Source of the DNA: Ichthyophis bannanicus | Taxonomy: Eukaryota; Chordata; Amphibia; Gymnophiona; Ichthyophiidae | Assembly: GCA_033557465.1 (NCBI GenBank) | Contig: CM066033.1 | Coordinates: forward strand, 704,043,637-704,107,636 | DNA length: 64,000 nt | Direction: 5' to 3' | In this document: positions 42,990 through 53,424 of the stretch, in pieces | Position numbering within the stretch: position 1 is the stretch's first letter | Layout: every line of letters begins with the position of its first letter | Notes under the pieces: model-generated | The model's input: only the letters and a program-made list of their open reading frames with translations | Told to the model about the DNA's origin: nothing | Database searches by the model: none | Position numbers and translations under genes: made by a program

Positions 42990-44037
42990 ACAGAATCACA
43001 GCTCTCCTAATTAGCATATTCTTCTCAGCTCTGCGTCTTTGAAAACGGCTGCTAGCCTTGTAACACACTCTAGCTTTCAGCTACTTTCTAAAAACTAAAG
43101 AACATTCCATTTCTTCAACAGGGTCAGGTTCCTGTGTCATAGAAGATTCAAATTCCATGCTCTCAACATCTGAGCTTGCTAGAGAAGCATTATTCATGAA
43201 TTCAGAATTGTCTTGCTTTAAACCTTTTAAGATTTGTAAAACCTTATTTAAAGCAGATTCTCCTCTCCTCTGAGAGATGTCTTTACTTTTAGTCTGAGGA
43301 AATAAGGATTTAGCCGGCTCTACAGCTAACTGCTCTGTTTCCATATAAACCTATGGAGCATGTTTCAGGTTACTCACATGGCTTGGAAATTCCCCTGGAT
43401 AAGCTTTAAAACCTCTGGCTGGTTTTGTCTTTCTCCACGGAGCTTTGGGTGAAGTTTCCTTCACTCTCTGCAAGCCTCTCTTGGGTAATTCTGCTGAGCT
43501 CCTAGAGCCTCGTTCCCTTCTAGGACTCTCAGACCCATTCACCTCAGCATTGGACTCAGAACTGGAACTCCTCCTCCTTCTCTCTCTCTCAGAAGAAGAT
43601 TCTCTTTCACTGGAAGTCAGGCTCCCAAAGCACCTTCCTCTAAGGCTGCTTTCTCCTGCAGTGTACCTCACACCTGCACTCTGAGCACGTCCTGCACTTC
43701 CCGGACTCCTCGAGTTCTCTGCACATCCTGCATGTCCTGCTCGTCCTTCCTCTGCTGCTCTTGCTGCTCTTTGTCCGTTCTCTCTCTCTCCAGATTCCTG
43801 GCGTTTATATCTGTATTTCCCCTTCCTACTTGCTAGCTCCTCCCCTAGCTGTCCCTCGTGAGCAGGGCTGGTAACTAGGGAGCTAGGGCGTGTCCCTTGA
43901 CAACAAGTATTCTGTGAGGAGTTTTTTTCTAAACCAGGAGTTTTAACCCCTGAACTTCTGGTTTTGTTTCTCTTCTCTGGAAAAAATGCCTGATTTCTCC
44001 CTTCTTTCCCAGGCTCTTTCTCTTCTGTACCACCACA
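42990..44037 (-). repeat. 3' LTR of element B, proximal part, with U3 ORF
   Basis: Begins (minus) TGTGGTGGTACAG. The U3 frame in register with LTR base 1 runs to 43351 and, after a stop and restart region, 43344-43081, ending MECSLVFRK. It is arginine/serine-rich (ERERRRRSSSSES near 43580), with KAPWRKTKPARGF and an acidic C-terminal part. It has no ATG at LTR position 28; the nearest upstream ATG is at 44079 in the internal region, so here the frame enters the LTR through the PPT. Compared with the 5' LTR it lacks 54 bp (18 codons) near 43290, an in-frame difference. Confidence 0.8.
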
Positions 44038-44058
44038 GATCCCCCCCCCCCCCTTAAG

Positions 44059-45461
44059 ATATTCCGGGCTGGCAGACAACAGTCAGCACAGCACAGAATC
44101 CCTAAATTTGGGTGCTGACCTGCTGGGCAGCCCCTCCGAGTAGGCCTGGCGACAGCCGATCGGGCCAACGCTACCCCCTCATGTCCTGTGGGCAATACTT
44201 CAATATGGAAGGTCTGCTGCCTTCTCTTCCTGGTCTCTACAATATAGGAGACTGGTCCCACCTGTTTGATAACCCTAAAAGGACCTTGCCATTTGGCCTC
44301 AAACTTTGGGCTGGACCCCCCTATCATTATGCCGACCTTGTCCCCAATTTCCAATTGGCGAGGTCGGGTCTTCTGGTCATAATATTTTATCTGGTGGGTC
44401 TGACTGGTGGTAATACTCTCTTCCGCCACCTGGGTGGTACGCTGTAAGCGACCGTTCAGGTTCCTTAAAAAGTCTTGAACCTCTACTTCTCCAGGGGCTA
44501 GCTTATCTCCCTGTTCCCATTCTTGTTCCCTTACAGACGACCGAGGATATGCTACCACCTCGTGCCAAGGCTGCAGTGAATTTATGTGGAAAACTCGCTG
44601 TTTTCCTTTCTTATTCTTTATTAAGTATAACAACAGAGCTACTTGTCTTATGACCTTACTAGGTCCCTTCCAAGTATTCCTGAACTCAGGTTTCTTCCTA
44701 ATCCCTGTTACTGAAACCCTTTGGCCTACCTCTAACTGAGGTCTGGTGCGCCAGTCACAACCGTTCTTCTGACCGGTTTGACTAGGATTTATATTTCTCT
44801 TGGCTCCCTGGAACCCTTGACCTAACTTTACTAAGGCCCGCTGTTGGTGCCAAGATAACTTATCCCCTATCTTAGGAATAGGCTTTGTTCTGCAGTCGGT
44901 GAGTTGAGGGCCTAGGTCTAGGTCCGCTTTATCCTCACATGTGGCGGCTAGCCCTTTAAACTCAGCACGGCCGGAGGAATCGAATCCCCGTGACCCTCTT
45001 AGAGTGGTGCTTACTTCCTCCACTTCTTCTATTGGTGGAAACCCTACTCTTTCACAGATTAACTGTGCTATCCTATCGCCTGTAGTTACTTTAAAATCAG
45101 TATGGGATGAATTGAGCAATAAAACTTTTATCGCTCCTCGAAAATCGGGATCTATTACCCCTGCCCCTACATCAATGGAGTTTCTCACAGCCAGACCAGA
45201 TCGTGGAGCAACCCTCCCATAACATCCAGGGGGTATCTCCACCTGAATGCCAGTTTCCACGAGAGCCCTCCCTTGTTTGGGGATGACTCTGTCCTCTACA
45301 CTGAATAGATCAAACCCCACAGCCTGTTCAGTCGCCCGTTTGGGTATCCTAGCGCTTGGGGTAGTCCTACAGGCTTTCAAAATAAACCTAGGTTTATTTT
45401 CTGGGGACTCCTTTTTGGCTACTCTTACTGCCGGATTCTTTCCAAACAAGGGGGCTAACAC
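44059..45461 (-). pseudogene. Pol remnant of element B: dUTPase and two integrase C-terminal modules
   Basis: The open frame runs through the 3' end of the internal region. The first 160 codons are a dUTPase with all five motifs (AVGFDLFSVED, APRSGLAVR, GVIDPDFRG, GDRIAQLICE, RGSRGFDSSG; Phe replaces Tyr in motif 3). After LSWHQQRALVKL the sequence jumps directly to an integrase C-terminal GPY/F-like module (RPQLEVGQRVSV, then WKGPSKVIRQV and VFHINSLQPWHE) and then to a second one (RPRQLEIGDKVGI, KWQGPFRVIKQVGPVSY, TFHIEVLPTGHE). RT, RNase H and the catalytic integrase core are missing. The last residues CCAD..PAR-ILRGG match the end of pol in A. Confidence 0.85.
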
Positions 45462-45962
45462 TGGGGTAAGTTTTGGCTGGGTTTTTACTAGAGGAACGGG
45501 ATACCTTATTCTGTTCCTTACTGGGTTTAGGATTCTCTACTGGCTCCTTAGTTTCTCCTAGTAAACCCTTTTCCAGGCCACGTCTGAATTGCGGCCAGTC
45601 CTTCCCTAACACTAATGGATGGGGAAGCTTAGGGACTATGGCAACTACCACTGCCCTTTCCAACCCTAAGCCTTTCACCCTTACCTTTGTTAAGGGGTAA
45701 GCGGATGTGGCGCCATGCACACATTTTATTTTGATTGAATGCCCAGATTGGGTTGGGGCCTTATCACTCTGTGCCTGTATATCAGTCCACAGCTCAGCCG
45801 ACAACATGGACTGCTCTGCACCGGAGTCTAAAAGTGCCTCGGTAGGAATGCCCTCGACCTCCACACTCAGCAGGAATCCCTCTCCGTCTTTACCATGGGT
45901 GGATACCAGCGCTGTCCTGGCCTTGCAGTTCCTAGCAAAATGCCCCACCTCCCCACAAGTAA
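45394..45962 (-). pseudogene. Protease region of element B
   Basis: Minus strand: zinc knuckle C-G-E-V-G-H-F-A-R-N-C at about 45950, then a retroviral-type aspartic protease with LLDSGAEQSMLSAELW and LPHPLVLGKDWPQF. The frame extends to 45394, overlapping the pol frame. The knuckle is cut by the CR1 fragment at 45966. Confidence 0.82.
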
Positions 45963-45965
45963 AAC

Positions 45966-46898
45966 TGCAGGAGGATCTGGATAAATTGGAAGACTGGGCA
46001 TCCAAATGGCAGATGAAATTTAATGTGGACAAGTGCAAAGTTATGCACCTAGGAAAGAACAACCCACACTATAGTTACAAGATGCAAGGCTCCACATTAG
46101 AAACCACCACCCAGGAAAAAGATTTAGGAGTCATCATGGATAACATGTTAAAACCCTCCGCCCAGTGTGCAGCGGCGGCCAAGAAAGCAAATAGAATGCT
46201 AGGTATCATAAGGAAAGGGATGGAGAATAAAACAAAGGATATTATAATGCCTCTGTATCGCTCCATGGTACGACCGCACCTTGAATATTGTGTGCAATTC
46301 TGGTCACCGTATCTTAAAAAGGACATAGAGTTATTAGAAAAAGTACAGAGAAGAGCCACCAAATTGGTGAAGGGGATGGAAGGCTACTCCTATGAAGAGA
46401 GGCTAAAAAGGTTAGGGCTCTTTAACCTAGAAAAGAGGCGGCTGAGGGGAGATATGATAGAGGTGTATAAATTAATGAATGGAGTGGAACGGATAAACGT
46501 GGATAAATTGTTTACGCTATCAGAATATAGAAGGACTAGGGGGCATGTAATGAAGCTACAGGGTAAACTATTTAAGACAAATAGGAGAAAATATTTCTTC
46601 TCTCAACGTGTAATCAAACTCTGGAATCTGTTACCGGAGGATGTAGTAAGGGCTATTAGTATAGCTGGGTTTAAAAAAGGTTTGGACAAGTTCCTGGAGG
46701 AAAGGTCCATAAACCACTATTAAAAAGGGACCCAGGATATCAATGCTTGGCCTAGTACAAGCACTGCAGAACCTGTGTCTTTTGGGGAAACTGCTAGGTA
46801 CGTATGACCTAGATTGGCCACTGTTGGAAACAGGATACTGGGCTTGATGGACCTCGGTCTGACCCAGTATGGCATTTCTTATGTTCTTATGTTCTTAT
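45966..46898 (+). mobile_element. 5'-truncated CR1-b fragment
   Basis: Plus strand, starting in the RT thumb (QEDLDKLEDWASKWQMKFNV) and ending in the CR1-b tail with TTCTTATG repeats. Its frame is open from the start to 46723 (KLVKGMEGYSYEERLKRLGL, VIKLWNLLPEDVV), so it is a recent, barely damaged copy. It split the gag zinc knuckle of element B. Confidence 0.9.
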
Positions 46899-47743
46899 TT
46901 ACTTTGAGTATGAGAACATTTCTTCCTGGGCTTCACTTCTACGCTGTCTCCTAACAGAGTGTTCCCTATCCTTTCTGAACCTCCTTTCTCAGGACTCTGT
47001 GTAAGACCCACCTTTGACTGGCCGACCAACCTGGCCTCTAAAAAATGCTCCGCCAGCGAGGTTGCTTCTTGTGTGGTCTTACAGTCCTGGAGGATCAGGA
47101 AAGATTTTAAATCATTAGGAACAGCTTCTACAAATTGTTCCAATATTATGCAGTCTAGCAAAGTACTAACAGACTTTCCCTGTGGTTCTAACCACTTCCA
47201 GACTAGACTCTTAATCCGTTCACCTAAGGCTCATGGCGTCTCCCCCAGCTTTAACTTGCACGCTCTTAAATGGCGTCTATATACCATCGGGGTGAGACCC
47301 ATTCTATCCCTTATGGCTCTCTTCACTTCAACATAAGAGGTGGCCAGATCATTGGGCATTGCGCGGTAAGCAGCCAAAGCTTCACCGGTGAGGGAAGCTG
47401 CTAGGCGGACTGCCCACTGATCTTCGGGCCAGCTGCTAAGTTGAGCGACCCTCTCGAAGACCTCTATGAAGTCATTGATGTTATCATCCTTTGCTAAAGG
47501 GCCAAAAGAAAAAATACCTTTTCCTGGTAGTCCCAGTCCCCGTGAGGCTCCTAAGGAACCAGTCACACTCCTCAGGGCTTCTGATGTTTTCCTTTGCTCC
47601 CCTAACCATTCAGCCATCAACGATAGGAGCGGTTGTTGCTGGTCTCTTATCATGCTGGCTACTCGCTCTTGGGCTTTAGCGGCTTCTTCCTGCTGCTCCC
47701 GGAAGCGATCTGCCACCCAGCTAATCAGATTGGGCTGCTCCAT
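46899..47743 (-). pseudogene. Gag of element B, SCAN-like capsid
   Basis: Minus strand. It starts M-E-Q-P-N-L-I-S-W (47743), with FIEVFERVAQLSSWPEDQW and GLTPMVYRRHLRACKLKLGETP to a stop at 47231, then decayed sequence and LDCIILEQFVEAVPNDLK, FLILQDCKTTQEATSLAEHF to about 46895. Same fold pattern as Gag A, with the SCAN-like LEQF block. Inactivated by the stop and by the CR1 insertion. Confidence 0.82.
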
Positions 47744-47865
47744 CTCGACGGTGATGCTGAAACACAAACAAACAGAAACACACCAAGTGCGGCCTTTTCC
47801 CACACACACAGGCTGTTTCACACCACTTATCAGGACTACAGCACCCCACCCTGGCAGGCAATCCC

Positions 47866-50400
47866 ATGACAACTATGATGACAACTATGATGTCGAAGAT
47901 CTAATCCAACAATGGAACTCTACAATAGAGGCCAGCTCTGAGCCATCATGGAAGTCATCAACCAGGGAGACAAAAGCTAGAACAGAGCCCTGGTACACAT
48001 CACTATTGTACAAAATGAAAAAGGACTTACGAAAACTGGAAAGAAAATGGAGACGAACTAAGTCTGATCTGCACAAGTTGGAATACCTGGAGCTACTAGC
48101 CAAATACAAAAATGAGATCAACCTTGCCAAGAAAGCTCACCACACCAGAGTACTCAACAAGGCTATTAATAGACCCGGAGAGCTGTTTCAGCTAGTCAAA
48201 TCTCTCACGAAGCCCCTGCCGGAAGTCAACTGCAATGGAAATATAAAGGCCCAAGATCTGGCAAATCACTATGCTATCAAACTAAATCCACAAAACCTGA
48301 CTATCCAATCGCAGAATGTAATCACTACATGCCCCAAGCAGCTGGTCAGCATGAACTCAAGCTGTAAACAGAAAGAAGGATGGTCTACCTTCCAGATAAT
48401 CGACGAAAGGATTATCATAAATACCATCTCTAACATTAATACAACAACCTCGCTGCTAGATCCCTGCCCAGCAGAATGGATCAAATCCACTAAGCAGGAA
48501 ATTGCCCATCTGATAATTCACATAGTAAATCAATCTCTTCAGCAGGGTATTATGCCCGCCCAACTTAAAAGATCCCTAATAAGGCCTATTTTAAAGAATA
48601 AAGCGCTCAACAGCCTCATACAGGCCGATATCAAGCATATCCTTCCTTGCTAAGATTATTGAGAAGGTAACCCAACTGCAATTGCAGGACCACCTAGATG
48701 AAAACAAAATCCTTGACCACCATCAATATGGTTTCAGACCACACCATGGAGTTGAAACCCTACTCATTGCACTCCTAGACAACCTCATTAAGGGTCTGGA
48801 AAACAAAAATAAGATGTTCTTACTCATATTCATTGATATATCAGCTGCTTTCGACACAGTACATCATCAAACACTCCTGCAAAGACTTGCGTCCATAGGT
48901 ATAGTAGGAACACCGTTAAAATGGTTCGAGTCATACCTCACAAATAGAATGCAACAGGTACGTTTCAATAACGAGCAGGCAAAGCCTTTCCCACAAACCC
49001 AAGGAATACCTCAAGGCTCAGCTATTTCCTCCCTGCTATTCAACGTTTACATCCAGCCAATCTGTACGATTTTCCAAAAGCATAACATCAGATACCAGTT
49101 ATATGCAGATGATATCATGTTGTACACGCAACTTGATATAGATAATCCTAATTTCAATCAAATAGAAAAATGCCTAGGCGAAATGCAAAAATGGCTCCAA
49201 GCTAACAACATGTCGATAAACCACAAAAAAACTGATGTGATGTTCGTATCAAGTAAACAAGACTTCAAACCTCCTGCTTCAATCACCCTAAACAACAACA
49301 CCTATCAATCTAAAAATGAGATTAAATATCTAGGAGTTCTCATTAATGCTAACCTAAAAATGGACAAACATCTCCGGCTGACCAACAGAGCAATTTTTCA
49401 CAAGCTGAGAGTCCTCCAACCCCTACGCAACATAATCAAACAAACAGACTTCAGAACAGTAGCTCAAGCGCTCATCATCCCTCACTTTGACTACTGTAAT
49501 GCCATCTTGCAAGGTCTACCAAAAAAACCCACAAACATCTTACAATTGGCACAAAATGTATCAGCCAGGATCATTTTGAATAAGAAACTGAGGGACCACA
49601 TTACTCCAGTACTGATTGAGCTTCACTGGCTCCCAATCTCTGCACGAGCAGTATACAAAATACTGGTAACAACTTACAAAATCATTCACAGGATAGCCCC
49701 ATCATTCCTCGATAACCTCATAACCACACAGCCCCCCAACAGATGCCGAAGGACTACTAACCTGAATACACTCTGCGTTCCCAGAAGTATAAGAGATGTT
49801 AAAGAGGGAACGAGCAACCGGGCATACACGTACACTGCACCCATACTGTGGAACAAACTACCTTATGAGATACGACTAATCAACAATATACAGGACTTCA
49901 GAAAAAAGCTTAAAACCCATCTATTCCAAATACATTACGGTATCACCTAGACAATTTTCATCACCCTCTCCTTATACAAGTTGCCTAACCCCTGAAGCTT
50001 AGGAGGCAAAAATAGATCAGATGTCAATGTTAATAAGAGTGCATATCTGCCAATGTATTATACAACTGTAATCTATGTTCTTGATAAACCTGTAATTTTA
50101 TCTGGTTGCTCAAACTGGGTGATAAAATTGTAAATTATTGTGATCAATCAAATGTATATTTATAATCTGATCAATCAAATGTATATTTATTAGCTCATTT
50201 GTTGCTCAAACCTGGATGATCAAAATGTATTATATATTTGTAATTTCTATGTGATTGTGGTGTACCCCTCCCTCAAATCATAATGTATCTTTATTTCTGA
50301 TTCTATACTTTACTCCCTTGTATTTTACACCATTGGTCCGCTGCTGATCGCTGGAAGTGGCGGCTTACAAATGTATACCAAATAAATAAATAAATAAAAT
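47866..50400 (+). mobile_element. 5'-truncated L2-a LINE inside element B
   Basis: Plus strand, from the endonuclease-RT linker to an AAATA repeat tail at 50380-50400 with GGCGGCTTACAAATGTATACC before it. It lies in the 5' UTR of element B, so it is younger than B. Well preserved. Confidence 0.9.
48682..49950 (+). pseudogene. L2-a ORF2, reverse transcriptase
   Basis: A 422-codon frame holding most of the RT domain: QYGFRPHHGVETLL, IDISAAFDTVHHQTL, GIPQGSAISSLLFN, catalytic YADDIMLY, then HFDYCNAILQGLP, LHWLPISARAVYK, and the end WNKLPYEI...FRKKLKTHLF. All RT catalytic residues are intact. The upstream linker frame (to 48653) is shifted by a small deletion in the N-Y-R-P-I-S-S-L-P block. Truncated at the 5' end, hence not functional as an element. 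It is the best reference for the damaged L2-a copies here. Confidence 0.88.
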
Positions 50401-50598
50401 AACCCAGTTTATCTACGGGTTACCTGCCGGACGGGTAGACTCAGGCTCAGCAAGGGAAGTACCCTCTGGACACTCTGCTCCGGTCCTTCCTTCGGCTGGA
50501 GGTCTGGTCTCAGGGTTGCTGTGGTTCCACCTTGGGTTCTCCGGACTTCCTCCCACGCGCTCCTTGCGTTGGATATAGGCCTTGAGAAAAATCCAAGA

Positions 50599-50607
50599 AC
50601 TACGCCA
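50599..50607 (-). promoter_or_regulatory. Primer binding site of element B
   Basis: TGGCGTAGT on the minus strand, four bases inside the 5' LTR end; tRNA-Ser-type match as in element A. Confidence 0.62.
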
Positions 50608-50611
50608 ATCC

Positions 50612-52198
50612 TGTCACCACGCCCTTTACCCTAGGCGGTTGCCTAGGTGCTGGGAATGATGATAGTCTTTATTTATTTTAAAACATGCCTATAGTTGTAG
50701 TTGTGCAGTTGAAATAACTTCAGCCAAGAGGGAAAATAGGCACGCAGGATTTTTATTATTTCTTTAGGCCAGAGGAACTTCTTAAACAGTTCCAAATATC
50801 AACATAAGGTATGGAAATTTCCAGAGGAAAAACAACAAGGTAAAAGGCTTTGTATTCAGCTTATCAGCAAACTTAAAGTATTTCTTCATACCAAAATCAT
50901 AGCAAAAGAACTTTGGTGCAAAAACCTTCTTCTCCAGAATGTGACTTTTAAAACATGTACAGCTTCAAGTAATCCCACAAAGTAAAACTTCAACTGCACA
51001 CTGTTTCTCTCTTCTCACATACAATGGTTTCTTCACCTGCTATCTGCCAGGCTCTATACTTTGTACAAGCAGTCTTTCAAAGAAAGGGTTAAGCTTACAG
51101 AATCACAGCTCTCCTAATTAGCATATTCTTCTCAGCTCTGCATCTTTGAAAACAGCTGCTAGCCTTGTAACACACTCTAGCTTTCAGCTACTTTCTAAAA
51201 ACTAAAGAACATTCCATTTCTTCAACAGGGTCAGGTTCCTGTGTCATAGAAGATTCAAATTCCATGCTCTCAACATCTGAGTTTGCTAGAGAAGCATTAT
51301 TCATGAATTCAGAATTGTCTTGCTTTAAACCTTTTAAGATTTGTAAAACCTTATTTAAAGCAGATTCTCCTCTCCTCTGAGAGATGTCTTTACTTTTAGG
51401 TAATTCCTTAACTTTCACAAGTTTGTTAGAGGGTTTAACACTGCTCACTTTAGTCTGAGGAAATAAGGATTTAGCCAGCTCTATAGCTAACTGCTCTGTT
51501 TCCATATAAACCTTTGGAGCATGTTTCAGGTTACTCACATGGCTTGGAAATTCCCCTGGATAAGCTTTAAAACCTCTGGCTGGTTTTGTCTTTCTCCACG
51601 GAGCTTTGGGTGAAGCTTCCTTCACTCTCTGCAAGCCTCTCTTGGGTAATTCTACTGAGCTCCTAGAGCCTCTTTCCCTTCTAGGACTTTCAGACCCATT
51701 CACCTCAGCATTGGACTCAGAACTGGAACTCCTTCTTCTTCTCTCTCTCTCAGAAGAAGATTCTCCTTCACTGGAAGTCAGGCTCCCAAAGCACCTTCCT
51801 CTAAGGCTGCTTTCTCCTGCAGTGTACCTCACACCTGCACTCTGAGCACGTCCTGCACTTCCCGGACTCCTCGAGTTCTCTGCACTTCCTGCACGTCCTG
51901 CTCGTCCTTCCTCTGCTGCTCTTGCTGCTCTTTGTCCGTTCTCTCTCTCTCCAGATTCCTGGCGTTTATATCTGTATTTCCCCTTCCTACTTGCTAGTTC
52001 CTCCCCTAGCTGTCCCTCGTGAGCAGGGCTGGTAACCAGGTAGCTAGGGCGTGTCCCTTGACAACAAGTATTCTGTGAGGAGTTTTTTTCTAAACCAGGA
52101 GTTTTAACCCCTGAACTTCTGGTTTTGTTTCTCTTCTCTGGGAAAAATGCCTGATTTCTCCCTTCTTTCCCAGGCTCTTTCTCTTCTGCGCCACCACA
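50612..52198 (-). repeat. 5' LTR of element B with U3 ORF
   Basis: 1587 bp, uninterrupted, and shows the empty site for element A at 51089-51100. The U3 frame at 51832-51188 (and, with a break, upstream) gives the ERERRRRSSSSES, KAPWRKTKPARGF and final MECSLVFRK segments. It includes an extra 18-codon segment (VSSVKPSNKLVKVKELPK) relative to the 3' LTR, without loss of frame. Confidence 0.92.
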
Positions 52199-53424
52199 AT
52201 AGGTAACCAGTGAAGTTTGTACAGTATAGGGGTAATGTGTTCAGTTGGACCTGCATTTATAAGCATTCTTGCAGCAACATGTTGTGCTACTTTTAGTTGG
52301 TGTAAAGCATGTTTTGGAATACCTTGAAGAATTATGTTACTAAAATCTAAGTGAGGCAGGATCAGGGCTTGAAGGACTGATCTGAAGTCCAGATTTGATA
52401 ATAATGGTTTTAGATTTTTAAGATATCTTAATTTATTATATATTGTGTTTGTTGTATTCCTGATGTGTGTTGTTAGACTTAACGTTCTGTCTATGATAAC
52501 GCCAAGGTATCTTATTTCATCTTTTATGGGGATGCTTATGTTTTCAATTTTTATTTCTGTTGGAGGGTTAAATTTTTGATTTCTAGAAACAAATAATGCT
52601 TCTGTTTTCTTGAAGTTAATGTGTAGATTGTGTTCATTTAGCCATTGCGTCATTTTAGTGAAGCATGATTTGATATAGGAGAAGTCCAGGGAGTCTATGT
52701 CCATAGGGAGATATGCAATTTATGCTAATGATGTTATGATTTATTTTAATTTGCACTATTGAATGATGTGGCATATAGGTTGTAAATATATGTTAAAGAG
52801 TAGAGCTGACAATGCAGAACCTTGTGGGATTCCTTGTTTTTGCATATAGGTTTTAGATGTATGGTTTCCTATTTTTACCTGTTGCGATCGATCAGTTAGA
52901 TATGATTGGAACCATGCAAGAATAGTGCCATGTATACCAATCTGTTTGAGTCTTTCAAAAAGGATACGATGGTTAATTGAATCAAAGGCAGCCGATATAT
53001 CCAAAAATATAAGTAATACTGCTTGTTTTGATTTGTCAATGTATTTTAGAATATCATCAAAGATAACTGCAAGAAGTGTTTCTACACTATGGTATGGTCT
53101 AAAGCCGTATTGGTGTGAATCTAAGGGGGCATGAAGTTCAATGTGATCCTGAAGTTGATTATATACTATTTTTTCTATAATCTTTGCCATAAATGGAAGG
53201 CTAGAGATAGGTCTATATGAAGAGGGATCAAGATTGTCTAGTTTTTTGTTTTTCAGAATAGGTCTAATTGAGGCTCTCTTTAGGATGGTTGGCATAGTAC
53301 CATGTGTGAGAGAAAAATTTGCTATATTTAGAATGTAGGGCGCTAGGAGTGGTTTAGTATTTTTGATCCAGCTAACTGGGCAGGGATCAAGACTAGAAGT
53401 GGTTGTGTTAATATCTGAGATCAC
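52199..53424 (-). pseudogene. L2-a host LINE, RT region with microinversion
   Basis: Minus strand: SSYRPISSLPFMAKI, HQYGFRPYHSVETLL, LDISAAFDSINHRIL and GIPQGSALSALLFN to about 52757, then a segment of about 50 bp inverted in place, then MDIDSLDFSYIK and onward to LHWLPI at 52199, where element B is inserted. In the inverted segment the plus strand reads RYAIYANDVMIYF, the expected RT catalytic motif. Confidence 0.88.

Larger units (their letters stand above)
35657..52198 (-). mobile_element. LTR retrotransposon B (SCAN-Gag, dUTPase), host of nested insertions
   Basis: Ty3/Gypsy-type element on the minus strand with a 4-bp target duplication ATAG (35653-35656 and 52199-52202). 5' LTR 50612-52198; 3' LTR 35657-36132 plus 42990-44037, split by element A. 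The PBS is at 50599-50607, Gag in pieces at 47743-46895, zinc knuckle and protease at 46000-45394, dUTPase and integrase C-terminus at 45461-44059, PPT at 44038-44058. RT, RNase H and the integrase core are deleted. It contains an L2-a copy and a CR1 fragment in the gag region. Confidence 0.9.

Noticed and set aside
44112..44447. Plus-strand frame of 111 aa opposite element B pol
   Set aside because: Antisense shadow of the integrase C-terminal region.
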